Assembly (NCBI RefSeq): GCF_020026305.1
Contig: NZ_CP075691.1
Span: 8,425,415-8,489,414 of the forward strand
Length of the DNA stretch: 64,000 nt
DNA from: Streptomyces sp. 135
Lineage (GTDB): Bacteria > Actinomycetota > Actinomycetes > Streptomycetales > Streptomycetaceae
Direction of reading: 5' to 3'
Shown here: positions 15,268 to 23,764 of the stretch, one piece after another
How the letters are laid out: every line of letters begins with the position of its first letter
How positions within the stretch are numbered: position 1 is the stretch's first letter
Position numbers and translations under genes: made by a program
Notes under the pieces: model-generated
What the model was told of the DNA's origin: nothing
What the model saw: the letters and a program-made list of their open reading frames with translations, nothing else
Databases searched by the model: none

Positions 15268-15768
15268 ATGTCCTTCCTCCGCCGCCGCAGCTCCGCCACC
15301 CCCGCGGGCCCGGACTTCGACGTCCTGGCCATGGATCCCGGTGACTGGCCCGGCAATCTCGGCGCGGGCCTGCTGCCCGCCCCCGACGGCAGCTGCCAGG
15401 GCGTCTTCCTGCGCTACGACCTGTTCGGCGGGCGCGGCCCTGCGATGATCATCGGCAACCTCCCCGAGGGTTCGCCCGCGCGCGAGACCGCCGAGGGCGA
15501 GGTCCCCTTCGAGGTGGCGCAGCTGCTCCTCGCCCTGGAGAACGACGAGGACATCACGGTCGTCTCCACGGAGGACATGCCGGTGATGCAGGGCGACAAC
15601 CTCCTCATCGTGCGTCGCCTGAAGCTGTCGGAGAGCCGCATCTCGTGCGTGCAGTTCGACCGCAGTGACAACGTCCTGGTGACCATCGCCGCCTGGGACC
15701 GGCCGATCACCGACGATCTGTACGCGCTCTTGAAGCCGCTGCCCGCGGAGCTCTTCCAGCAGGGCTGA
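15268..15768 (+). CDS. Conserved hypothetical protein
   Basis: 166 aa, start ATG 15268. It begins MSFLRRRSS and contains PDFDVLAMDPGDWPGNLGAG, a beta-rich middle (GVFLRYDLFGGRGPAMIIG) and a C-terminal ISCVQFDRSDNVLVTIAAW. No catalytic motif or membrane segment is seen, and I do not recognise the family. Expression is rightward, divergent from the LRR gene, and closed by a strong terminator at 15830. Confidence 0.75.
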   Translation: MSFLRRRSSATPAGPDFDVLAMDPGDWPGNLGAGLLPAPDGSCQGVFLRYDLFGGRGPAMIIGNLPEGSPARETAEGEVPFEVAQLLLALENDEDITVVSTEDMPVMQGDNLLIVRRLKLSESRISCVQFDRSDNVLVTIAAWDRPITDDLYALLKPLPAELFQQG

Positions 15769-15829
15769 CCAGCCCCGCAGGCCCCCAGCGCACCGCACCC
15801 GCACTTTTCCCCGCACTTTCCGTCCAAGC

Positions 15830-15864
15830 ACCGCCCCGTTCCGTCCAAGGACCGGGGCGGTTTT
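15830..15864 (+). terminator. Rho-independent terminator
   Basis: A perfect 9-bp stem, ACCGCCCCG (15830-15838) with CGGGGCGGT (15853-15861), has a 14-nt loop and is followed by TTTT. It ends the hypothetical gene before the GH95 gene. Confidence 0.75.
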
Positions 15865-15907
15865 CCGTCTTGCCAGGCCAGTCATCGGACTTTTAACGTG
15901 GCCGGTC

Positions 15908-18274
15908 ATGACTCAGGGGATCTCGCGAAGGACCACCATGAAGTCCGCCCTCGGCGGCGCTGCCGTCCTGGCAGCCGGTGGCGGCGGACTCGCCGACGCC
16001 GCGGCGGCCGAGAAGCCGCACCACGACACATCGGATGAATTACTGCTCTGGTACGCCGCTCCCGCCGAGGACTGGGAGCGTGAGGCCCTGCCCATAGGCA
16101 ACGGCGCCCTCGGCGCCATGGTCTTCGGTTCTCTCGCCTCCGAACGCCTCCAGTTCAACGAGAAGACCCTGTGGACCGGCGGCCCCGGCTCCAAGGAGGG
16201 CTACGACTCCGGCAACTGGCGCGCCCCGAGGCCGGGCGCCCTCGACGCCGTGCGCGAGGAACTCGACGACAAGGGCCGGCTCGCCCCCGAAGCGGTCGCG
16301 AAGGAGCTGGGGCAGGCCCGCCGCGGCTACGGCGCCCACCAGACCTTCGGCGACCTGCACATCGACATGCCCGGCGCCCCGGCCGCACCCGACGCCACAT
16401 ACCGCCGCGCCCTCGACCTCGGCCAGGGTCTCGCGACCGTCACGTACCGCCACCAACAGGTGCGCCACCACCGGGAGTTCTTCGCCTCGTACCCCCACAA
16501 GGTGATCGTCGGCCGGTTCTCCGCCGACCGTGCCGCCCAGGTCACCTGCACTCTGCGCTACAGCTCGCCGCGCGCCGACTTCACCGCGAAGGCGTACGGC
16601 GACCGGATGACCGTACGCGGTGAACTAGCCGACAACGCCCTGAAGTTCGAGGCCCAGCTGCGGATCCGCCACCAGGGCGGCACACACGTCGCGCACGACG
16701 ACGGCAGCGTCACGGTGACCGGCGCCGACCACGTCTGGTTCGTCCTCGCCGCGGGCACCGACTACGCCGACACCTACCCCGGCTACCGGGGCGAGGACCC
16801 GCACCGGACCGTCACCCGCGCCGTCGACCAGGCGATCGAAGCGGGCCACGGCGCCCTGCGCGCCCGCCATCTGCGCGACCACGGCGCCCTGTTCGGCCGG
16901 GTCGCCCTCGACCTCGGCGGGCCGCTGCCCGCAACCCTCCCCACCGACCGGCTGCTCGAGCAGTACGGGGGAGCGGGGAGTGCCGCCGCCGACCGCGGCC
17001 TGGAGGCCCTGTACTTCCAGTACGGGCGCTACCTCCTCATCGCCTCCTCGCGCGCGGGCTCACTGCCCGCGAACCTCCAGGGCGTGTGGAACAACAGCAC
17101 CACCCCGCCCTGGTCGGCGGACTACCACACCAACATCAACCTCCAGATGAACTACTGGCCCGCCGAGGCCGCCAACCTGGCCGAGACCACCGCCCCGTAC
17201 GACCGTTTCGTCCAGGCCCTGCGCGCCCCCGGCCGCCGGACGGCCAAGGAGATGTTCGACAGCCGCGGCTGGGTGGTGCACAACGAGACCAACCCCTACG
17301 GCTTCACGGGGGTCCACGACTGGTCGACCGCCTTCTGGTTCCCCGAGGCCGCCGCCTGGCTCACCGCGCAGCTCTACGAGCACTACCGCTTCGGCGGCTC
17401 CACGGAATACCTGCGCTCCACCGCCTACCCGGCGATGAAGGAAGCCGCCGAGTTCTGGCTCGACAACCTCCGCACCGATCCGCGCGACGGCACGCTGGTC
17501 GCCACGCCCAGCTACTCGCCCGAACACGGCGACTTCACCGCGGGCGGCGCCATGGCCCAGCAGATCGTCCACGACCTGCTCACCAACACCCTCGAAGCCG
17601 CGCGCGTACTCGGCGCCTCCGCCGGTTTCCGCGCCGAACTGGAGAAGACCCTCGGCAAGCTCGACCCCGGGCTGCGGATCGGCTCCTGGGGACAGCTCCA
17701 GGAGTGGAAGGCGGACCTCGACGACAGGACCGACGAGCACCGCCACGTCTCCCACCTCTACGCCCTGCACCCCGGCCGGCAGATCGAGCCCGGCGGCAAG
17801 TGGGCCGAGGCGGCGAGGGTGTCGCTCACCGCGCGCGGCGACGGCGGCACCGGCTGGTCCAAGGCCTGGAAAATCAACTTCTGGGCGCGGCTGCGGGACG
17901 GCGACCACGCGCACAAGATGCTCGGCGAGCAGCTGAAGTCCTCCACGCTGCCCAATCTCTGGGACACTCACCCGCCCTTCCAGATCGACGGCAACTTCGG
18001 CGCGACCTCCGGCATCGTCGAGATGCTCCTCCAGAGCCAGCACGACACGATCGAGATCCTGCCCGCGCTGCCCGCGGACTGGCCCGACGGGTCGGTGCGC
18101 GGACTGCGCGCCCGCGGCGGCGCGACCGTCGACATCACCTGGGCCTCGGGCCGGGCCGTCCGCGTCGTCCTGACGGCGGCGCGCACCCGCGAACTCACCG
18201 TGCGCGGCACGCTGTTCAAGGGCGGCACGAAGACGTTCGGGGCACGGGCGCGGGCACGCTACGTCTTCGACTAG
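15908..18274 (+). CDS. Exported glycoside hydrolase family 95 (alpha-L-fucosidase type)
   Basis: 788 aa. The N-terminus has a twin-arginine signal (SRRTTMKSALGGAAVLAAGG) with cleavage near residue 35. The mature protein starts with the GH95 pattern LLLWYAAPAEDWEREALPIG and NGALGAMVFG. Later come NLQGVWNNSTTPPWSADYHT, then NINLQMNYWPAEAANL (the paired Asn that activate water) and PPFQIDGNFGATSGIVEML (the Asp assigned as acid/base region in the family). It would release terminal alpha-L-fucose (or galactose in some members) from glycans outside the cell by inversion. Monocistronic, between a terminator and a hairpin. Confidence 0.93.
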   Translation: MTQGISRRTTMKSALGGAAVLAAGGGGLADAAAAEKPHHDTSDELLLWYAAPAEDWEREALPIGNGALGAMVFGSLASERLQFNEKTLWTGGPGSKEGYDSGNWRAPRPGALDAVREELDDKGRLAPEAVAKELGQARRGYGAHQTFGDLHIDMPGAPAAPDATYRRALDLGQGLATVTYRHQQVRHHREFFASYPHKVIVGRFSADRAAQVTCTLRYSSPRADFTAKAYGDRMTVRGELADNALKFEAQLRIRHQGGTHVAHDDGSVTVTGADHVWFVLAAGTDYADTYPGYRGEDPHRTVTRAVDQAIEAGHGALRARHLRDHGALFGRVALDLGGPLPATLPTDRLLEQYGGAGSAAADRGLEALYFQYGRYLLIASSRAGSLPANLQGVWNNSTTPPWSADYHTNINLQMNYWPAEAANLAETTAPYDRFVQALRAPGRRTAKEMFDSRGWVVHNETNPYGFTGVHDWSTAFWFPEAAAWLTAQLYEHYRFGGSTEYLRSTAYPAMKEAAEFWLDNLRTDPRDGTLVATPSYSPEHGDFTAGGAMAQQIVHDLLTNTLEAARVLGASAGFRAELEKTLGKLDPGLRIGSWGQLQEWKADLDDRTDEHRHVSHLYALHPGRQIEPGGKWAEAARVSLTARGDGGTGWSKAWKINFWARLRDGDHAHKMLGEQLKSSTLPNLWDTHPPFQIDGNFGATSGIVEMLLQSQHDTIEILPALPADWPDGSVRGLRARGGATVDITWASGRAVRVVLTAARTRELTVRGTLFKGGTKTFGARARARYVFD

Positions 18275-18372
18275 CGTCGGCATCAAGAACGCGTCAAGAC
18301 TGCCGGATCGCGGCAATGCACCGAGGCGCGCGGCCGGTCCATGATGAGCGCGGCAGAAACGGGGGGCCTGCT

Positions 18373-18410
18373 CCCGGTGCCGGATCCCGGAAGCGGGATC
18401 CGGCACCGGG
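18373..18410. terminator. Perfect 17-bp hairpin between convergent genes
   Basis: Arms at 18373-18389 and 18394-18410 are exact complements (containing GGTGCCGGATCCCG) around a 4-nt GAAG loop. It lies between the GH95 stop and the amidase stop, so it can terminate both transcripts, although neither side has a strong T-run. Confidence 0.65.
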
Positions 18411-18461
18411 ACCGGAACCGCACCCACGCGGCCCCGGCCCCGACCCCCGCTCACGGCGTCG

Positions 18462-20459
18462 TCACGACCCCGAGCGCACCACCCGCACGTCCGCCGCCCG
18501 CACATACCCGATGCGGTGCCCGTACTGGACGACGTAGTACATGTCCTTGCCGCGCACCACCTTGTGCCCGGCGGTGTCGAACGTCGAGGCGTAGTAGTAC
18601 TCACCCGGCACCTTGTCGCCGATCACGTACTGCTGGCCCGCCAGGATCTTGTACGGCAGCGGCGAGACCGCCTGGACGGGCACGCCCGCCGGGTACGCCT
18701 CCTTCTCCGGATACGCCCGCCCGTACACCGGCACCTCGGTCGCGCCCTCCTTCGGCGTCACCACGAACCCCTTCGCGTCGAGGGCGGTGGGCTGTTTCCG
18801 CGGGTTCTTGAACCAGGCCTTCTGGCCGAGGTACCAGACGGCGGTCCAGTCGCCCTGACGGTCGGCGACCGCGTACTGCTGACCGGTGGAGAGCCGCGCC
18901 CCGACGTCGTTCACGTCGATCGTGGAGTCCTGCCCGCCCGGACGCTTGCCGATGTCCTTGATCAGCGGCGCGTCGTCACGCGGCTCGGTGTGGACGCGTA
19001 CCGCCGCCGAACCGTGCGGAACACACGTGTCGGCGGGCTTGCCGCAGCCCGTGTACGTCGGCTGGTTCTTGGAGTACTCGGGCGCCACCGTCACCAGCCC
19101 GCCGTTCGGCCCCGCCGTACGGTGGAACGGCTTGCCGAGCAGCGTGAAGTAGTGCTGCCAGTCCCAGTACGGGCCCGGATCGGTGTGCATCCCCCGGATC
19201 GTGGACGAGACCGTGCCCTGGACGTTGTCGTGCCCGAGGATGTGCTGCCGGTCCAGCGGGATGTCGTACTTCCTGGCGAGATACTTCACCAGCCGCGCCG
19301 ACGTGCGGTACATCGCCTCCGTGTACCAGGTGTCGGGAGCGGTGAGGAAACCTTCATGCTCCAGGCCGATCGACTTGGCGTTGACGTACCAGTTGCCCGC
19401 GTGCCAGGCGACGTCCTTGGCCTTCACGTGCTGGGCGATGTGACCGTCGGTGGAGCGCAGGGTGTACTGCCACGACACGTAGGTCGGGTCCTGAACCATG
19501 TTCAGGACGCCCTCCCACCGGCCCTCGGTGTCATGGACGATGATCGAGTCGATGCTCTGGCTCTTGGGCCGGTCCGCCTTGTCGTGGTTGCCGTAGTCCG
19601 GATTCCCGCCCGGGTCCTTGAACTCCTCGTACGGCGCCGGGATCCACTCGCAGGACACCGTCTTCGGGCACTCCGTGTCACCGGGGGCCGTCTTGCGCAG
19701 CCCCATGCTCCTCAGCTGCGCCGCGTCGGTCCGCAGGCCGGGCTCCGGGGCGAGCACCACACGCTGGCCCGCGTCCGTCGCCCGCCGCTCACCGTCGCGG
19801 ATGACCGCGAACACCTCATTGGCGTACGTCGCCGCCGTCGCCTCGTCGTCCGCCCCGGAGAAGCGGGCGATCGCGCCGTACCAGTCGGCGGGGTCGGAGC
19901 TCAGCGGCCTGCCGAGCTTCTTCTGGGCCGCGGCGAGCAGGGCGGCGCCGCCCGCCACGTTCGCCGCGGAGTCGGTGCGCAGTTCCTCGGCGGGCAGGCC
20001 GGTCAGCTCGGCCGCGCGCGGCAGCGTCTTGAGTCGTGCGGGAAGCTCGGCCTCCGAGGGCACGGCGGGAATCTCCGCCTCGGGCGGCGGCATCGGACGC
20101 GAGGTGTCGCCGCGCGGATCCTCCTCGCCCTCGCTGTGGTGCGGGGCCGAGGCCAGGGCGGTGCGCGCGTCGGTCAGGTGCATGGGGCCGTAGCCGCCGG
20201 TGACGCTGGCCGCGCCGCCGTGCGCGTCCCAGCGGGACTGGAGATACGAGACGCCGAGGAGCACGCTCTGCGGTACGCGGTACTCCTCGGAGGCGGACGC
20301 GAAGGCGTCCTGCAACCGGGTGCCGGACGCCTGTGGCTCGGCGCCGGACGACGGGGCCGCGCCGAGCAGCGGCACCAGCAGTCCGGCCGACGCGAGGGCG
20401 CCCGCCGTCCTGATGGTGCGTCTGCGCGCCGACGAGGTACGGGCTGTGGATCCTCGCAA
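18462..20459 (-). CDS. Exported N-acetylmuramoyl-L-alanine amidase
   Basis: 665 aa from a TTG at 20459, backed by AGGAGG five bases upstream. A signal peptide with RRRTIRTAGALASAGLLVPL is TAT-like. Residues ~45-230 resemble a transglycosylase-like module (VPQSVLLGVSYLQSRWDAHG). Residues ~290-440 are an Amidase_2 domain with zinc ligands in SIIVHDTEGRWEGVL and QHILGHDNVQGTVSSTIRGM and the acidic IGLEHEGF. The C-terminal ~190 residues look like paired SH3-like wall-binding repeats (YAVADRQGDWTAVWYLGQKA, YYVVQYGHRIGYVRAADVR). It would cleave the amide between MurNAc and the stem peptide. Confidence 0.9.
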   Translation of the reverse strand: MRGSTARTSSARRRTIRTAGALASAGLLVPLLGAAPSSGAEPQASGTRLQDAFASASEEYRVPQSVLLGVSYLQSRWDAHGGAASVTGGYGPMHLTDARTALASAPHHSEGEEDPRGDTSRPMPPPEAEIPAVPSEAELPARLKTLPRAAELTGLPAEELRTDSAANVAGGAALLAAAQKKLGRPLSSDPADWYGAIARFSGADDEATAATYANEVFAVIRDGERRATDAGQRVVLAPEPGLRTDAAQLRSMGLRKTAPGDTECPKTVSCEWIPAPYEEFKDPGGNPDYGNHDKADRPKSQSIDSIIVHDTEGRWEGVLNMVQDPTYVSWQYTLRSTDGHIAQHVKAKDVAWHAGNWYVNAKSIGLEHEGFLTAPDTWYTEAMYRTSARLVKYLARKYDIPLDRQHILGHDNVQGTVSSTIRGMHTDPGPYWDWQHYFTLLGKPFHRTAGPNGGLVTVAPEYSKNQPTYTGCGKPADTCVPHGSAAVRVHTEPRDDAPLIKDIGKRPGGQDSTIDVNDVGARLSTGQQYAVADRQGDWTAVWYLGQKAWFKNPRKQPTALDAKGFVVTPKEGATEVPVYGRAYPEKEAYPAGVPVQAVSPLPYKILAGQQYVIGDKVPGEYYYASTFDTAGHKVVRGKDMYYVVQYGHRIGYVRAADVRVVRSGS

Positions 20460-20783
20460 TGCAGCCTCCTGGGACTCCTGGGCCGATGAAGCGTGGCGGG
20501 GCGTGCGGGGCCGGGCGTGCGTGCGTCAGTGGTACCGGCTCTCCGACGATCCGTCAATCATGCCCAGGAGAAGGGATTTCGCATGTCAGCGACGGTCCCG
20601 GCGGGTCATGCCCACGCTTTCGCACGGGCAGGCCCCACCGCCTGCGGCGCGTCAGTGGCGTAAACCAATCAGCAGTACGGGATACACCTGTTCGGGGGGG
20701 CGGGGTAGCGGAGCCCGGGGGAGCGGAAGAGGTACGGGCATAGGCCGGTGTGCCTTTCCCGACGACATAGACCAGAGGCATAC
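20460..20783. other. Amidase upstream region, no gene seen
   Basis: 324 bp before the hairpin at 20784. It holds the amidase leader and presumably its promoter near the relatively AT-rich GATCCGTCAATCATGCCC region, but no consensus can be assigned. No supportable coding sequence. Confidence 0.4.
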
Positions 20784-20828
20784 GAAGGTCCGCGGTGCGC
20801 CACTGTTCTCGGCGCACCGCGGACCTTC
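20784..20828. terminator. Perfect 18-bp hairpin terminator
   Basis: Arms 20784-20801 and 20811-20828 (containing GGTCCGCGGTGCGCC) are exact complements with a 9-nt loop. It lies 7 bp past the phosphotransferase stop on the minus strand and should end that transcript. Confidence 0.75.
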
Positions 20829-20834
20829 TTCCCC

Positions 20835-22022
20835 TCAGCGAGTGCCGACCGCCGCTCGCACGGCCCGGCGGGCCAGCTGGCAGTCGTCGTGCAGCCGCCT
20901 CAGCAGCAGCCGCTGTTCCTCGCCGGACGGCGCAGCACCGGACGGGGCCGGGCCCGGTGCCGCCGGGGCCGATTCGTGCATCGAACGCTGCACGGCCGTT
21001 TCGTAGTGACGGATCTCGCGGGTCAGTACGACCATGAGATTGACCAGGAACGCGTCGCGCGCCGCGGGGCCCGCGGCCTGCGCCTGCTGACTGATCTCGC
21101 GCCGCGCCGCGGGGGAGTCACCGAGGACCGCCCACAGCGTCGCCAGGTCGTACCCCGGCAGGTACCACCCCGCGTGCTCCCAGTCGACCAGGACGGGCCC
21201 GGCCGGCGAGAGCAGGATGTTCGACAGCAGGGCGTCGCCGTGGCAGAACTGCCACATGGCCTCCGGGCCCTCCCCCTGGTGGACCGCCGAATGCGCGATG
21301 CCGTGCAGCAGCTTCTGGAGGTCACCGATGTCACGGTCCGTCAGCAGGCCCAGCTCGTGGAAGCGGGAGATCCGCCTGCCGTACTCCAGCGGCCTGCCGA
21401 ACATCTCCGCGGGCGGCCGCCACCGGTTCAGCCGCAGTACGGAGTCGAGCGCCGCCCGGATGTCCGCGCGCGGCGGGGCCTCGACCGGATGCCGTTGCAG
21501 TGCCGCCACCCGCCCGGGCATCCGCTCGATCACCAGCGTGCAGTCCTCGGGGTCCGCGGCGATCAGCCGGGGCGCCCGGACCGGCGGCCGGTGCCGGACG
21601 AACGAGCGGTATGCCGCTATCTCGTGCCGGAGCCGATCGGCCCACAGAGGGGAGTGGTCCAGTAAACACTTGGCGACGGCAGCGCCGCGTCCCGCCGTCC
21701 CGACGAGCAGGACCGTACGGCCGCTTCGACGGAGCACCTGCACGGGGTTGAACTCGGGGCAGATGCGATGCACGGAAGCGATCGCGGTGCGCAGTTGCGC
21801 CCCCTGGGGGCCGGACAAGTCGAGTCTCCCGCTGAGCGGTTGGGCGCCGGATCCCGGCACGCGACGCGTCCGGCCGGCGCCGAGCTGCGCGGCAGAGGTC
21901 CGCGCGGGCTCCAGATAGGGGCCGCTCCCCGCGGAGGGGGGCACCTCGCGGCTCCGGGGCACCGGGGGGCGCGGGTGGAGCGGCCGGGGCGGGGCGGACA
22001 CGGAGGACGATGCTGCGTACAT
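20835..22022 (-). CDS. Aminoglycoside phosphotransferase (APH)-fold kinase
   Basis: 395 aa. Residues ~75-330 are an APH/choline-kinase fold: the ATP Lys region is GRGAAVAKCLLDHS; the Brenner motif is FCHGDALLSNILL (catalytic Asp, Asn); the magnesium Asp is in VLVDWEHAGWYLPGYDLA. The first ~70 residues are Pro/Arg-rich and probably disordered. The substrate is unknown; antibiotic phosphorylation should not be assumed, since such genes are common housekeeping genes in streptomycetes. Start ATG 22022. Confidence 0.85.
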   Translation of the reverse strand: MYAASSSVSAPPRPLHPRPPVPRSREVPPSAGSGPYLEPARTSAAQLGAGRTRRVPGSGAQPLSGRLDLSGPQGAQLRTAIASVHRICPEFNPVQVLRRSGRTVLLVGTAGRGAAVAKCLLDHSPLWADRLRHEIAAYRSFVRHRPPVRAPRLIAADPEDCTLVIERMPGRVAALQRHPVEAPPRADIRAALDSVLRLNRWRPPAEMFGRPLEYGRRISRFHELGLLTDRDIGDLQKLLHGIAHSAVHQGEGPEAMWQFCHGDALLSNILLSPAGPVLVDWEHAGWYLPGYDLATLWAVLGDSPAARREISQQAQAAGPAARDAFLVNLMVVLTREIRHYETAVQRSMHESAPAAPGPAPSGAAPSGEEQRLLLRRLHDDCQLARRAVRAAVGTR

Positions 22023-22174
22023 GGGCGAACAGATCCCTTCGTGTGCCTGTGGATTGCGTGCGCCTCCCGCCCCGATCGCGTCGGGATCACCCTGGGGAGT
22101 GCCTTGCGGCGACCGGGTCGGGGTGGCGCACTCCTACCTGACACCCGGCGCCCCGTGGCACACCATGTGGCGCA

Positions 22175-22194
22175 CCCTGGCGAACCCTGGCGAA
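22175..22194. repeat. Tandem 10-bp repeat (CCCTGGCGAA)x2
   Basis: Two perfect units, preceded by two copies of GTGGCRCACC (22155 and 22167), in the upstream region of the NsdA-like gene. Possibly regulator binding sites. Confidence 0.6.
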
Positions 22195-22209
22195 TAGTCG
22201 CCCAGCAAC

Positions 22210-22228
22210 TGACAGACGGTTACTGTCA
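22210..22228. promoter_or_regulatory. TGACAG-N7-CTGTCA dyad before the NsdA-like gene
   Basis: A perfect 6-bp-arm dyad 28-46 bp upstream of the GTG start. Position suits an operator overlapping the promoter. Confidence 0.45.
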
Positions 22229-22255
22229 ACTCAGCCGAGAACCTGGGGGCTTGAC

Positions 22256-23749
22256 GTGAACGGACAACCCAACACCCGCCTTTCGGATCTGTTCGGCCTC
22301 GCCGGCTGGTCCAAGGGTGAGCTCGCGAGACTGGTGAACCGGCAGGCGGCGGCCATGGGCCACCCCCAGCTGGCCACCGACACCTCGCGGGTGCGGAGGT
22401 GGATCGACACGGGGGAGATCCCCCGCGATCCGGTGCCCCGGGTGCTGGCTGTTCTGTTCACCGAGCGTCTCGGCCGTGTCGTGACCACTGAGGATCTAGG
22501 TCTGGTCCGGCACGGGCGCACAGGGAAGCGGCGTGGCGACGGGAGTGTGGAGCACCCCGACGGCGTGCCGTGGGCGCCCGAGCGGACAGCCGCGGTCCTC
22601 ACCGAATTCACGGGAATGGACCTCATGCTCAACCGACGCGGCTTGGTGGGCGCGGGCGCTGCGCTTGCCGCAGGCTCCGCACTCAGCAGCGCCATGCACG
22701 ACTGGCTGCACACCGATCCGGCCCTCGCGGCCGACGCCCCCCGTATCCACGATCCCCTGCACGCCGACCCCGCCGGGTTCGACCGCTATGAGGCCGCCCC
22801 CATCGGCTCCCAGGAGATCGAGGAACTGGAGCGCTCGGTCGAGGTGTTCCGCGCCTGGGACGCGGCCCGCGGAGGCGGGTTGCAGCGCAAGGCCGTGGTG
22901 GGCCAGCTCAACGAAGTGGGCGGCATGCTCGCCTACCGTCACCCCGACCATCTCCAGCGGCGCCTGTGGGGCGTCGCCGCCAATCTCGCCGTCCTCGCGG
23001 GCTGGATGTCGCACGACGTCGGCCTGGAGCCCACGGCCCAGAAGTACTTCGTCATCGCCGCCCACGCGGCCCGCGAGGGCGGCGACCGCCCCCGCGCGGG
23101 CGAGGCCCTGTCCAGGGCGGCCCGCCAGATGGTCCACCTCGGCAAGCCGGACGACGCCCTGGACCTGATGAAGCTCGCCAAGTCGGGAGCGGGCGAGGAG
23201 GCTCTGCCCCGCACCCAGGCGATGCTGTACACCATCGAGGCCTGGGCGCAGGCGTCGATGGGGCGCGGCCAGGCCATGCGGCGCACGCTGGGCCTCGCCG
23301 AGGATCTCTTCGTCTCGGACAAGGGGGATGTGCCGCCGCCGAGCTGGATGCAGATGTTCGACGAGGCGGACCTGCACGGCATGCAGGCCCTGGCCTACCG
23401 CACCCTCGCCGACCACGAACCGGCCGCGGCGAACATCGCGCAGCGGCATGCCAAGGAGGCCATCGAGCTGCGCGCCAAGGGCCGTGACCGGTCTCAGATC
23501 TTCGACTACATCTCACTGGCGTCGGCCTGTTTCATCGCCGACGACCCCGAACAGGCCGACCGGTACGCACGCCTGGCGCTGGTGTCGATGGGATCCAACT
23601 CCTCCCACCGCACCTGGGACCGGCTGCGCGAGATGTACCGGCTGACGGCGCAGTACGCCGGCTATCCGAAGATCCAGGACCTGCGCGAGGAGATCAAGCT
23701 GGCGCTGCCGAAGGGGACCAGGGGGGCGGGCAGGACGGCCAGGGCATAA
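22256..23749 (+). CDS. NsdA-like developmental regulator (DNA-binding N-terminus + TPR-like helices)
   Basis: 497 aa, start GTG 22256 after GGGGGC. The N-terminus (RLSDLFGLAGWSKGELARLV, RVRRWIDTGEIPRDPVPRVL) is a helix-turn-helix-like domain typical of the NsdA/NsdB-type family, whose founding members repress sporulation and antibiotic production in Streptomyces. A hydrophobic stretch (VGAGAALAAGSALSSAM) at ~125-145 precedes a long all-helical TPR-like region (HAAREGGDRPRAGEALSRAA, DPEQADRYARLALVSM). I cannot say whether it is the true NsdA orthologue, so no symbol is given. It converges on the PP2C gene, 15 bp apart. Confidence 0.82.
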   Translation: MNGQPNTRLSDLFGLAGWSKGELARLVNRQAAAMGHPQLATDTSRVRRWIDTGEIPRDPVPRVLAVLFTERLGRVVTTEDLGLVRHGRTGKRRGDGSVEHPDGVPWAPERTAAVLTEFTGMDLMLNRRGLVGAGAALAAGSALSSAMHDWLHTDPALAADAPRIHDPLHADPAGFDRYEAAPIGSQEIEELERSVEVFRAWDAARGGGLQRKAVVGQLNEVGGMLAYRHPDHLQRRLWGVAANLAVLAGWMSHDVGLEPTAQKYFVIAAHAAREGGDRPRAGEALSRAARQMVHLGKPDDALDLMKLAKSGAGEEALPRTQAMLYTIEAWAQASMGRGQAMRRTLGLAEDLFVSDKGDVPPPSWMQMFDEADLHGMQALAYRTLADHEPAAANIAQRHAKEAIELRAKGRDRSQIFDYISLASACFIADDPEQADRYARLALVSMGSNSSHRTWDRLREMYRLTAQYAGYPKIQDLREEIKLALPKGTRGAGRTARA

Positions 23750-23764
23750 CACCTTTCGGAAGGC

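Noticed and set aside
14205..15344. Plus-strand frame opposite the LRR gene
   Set aside because: Its periodic Val/Gln/Gly composition is only the reverse image of the LRRs.
20835..22022. Aminoglycoside resistance gene
   Set aside because: The APH fold is clear, but substrate specificity cannot be read from the motifs, and the gene is not near a biosynthetic cluster.
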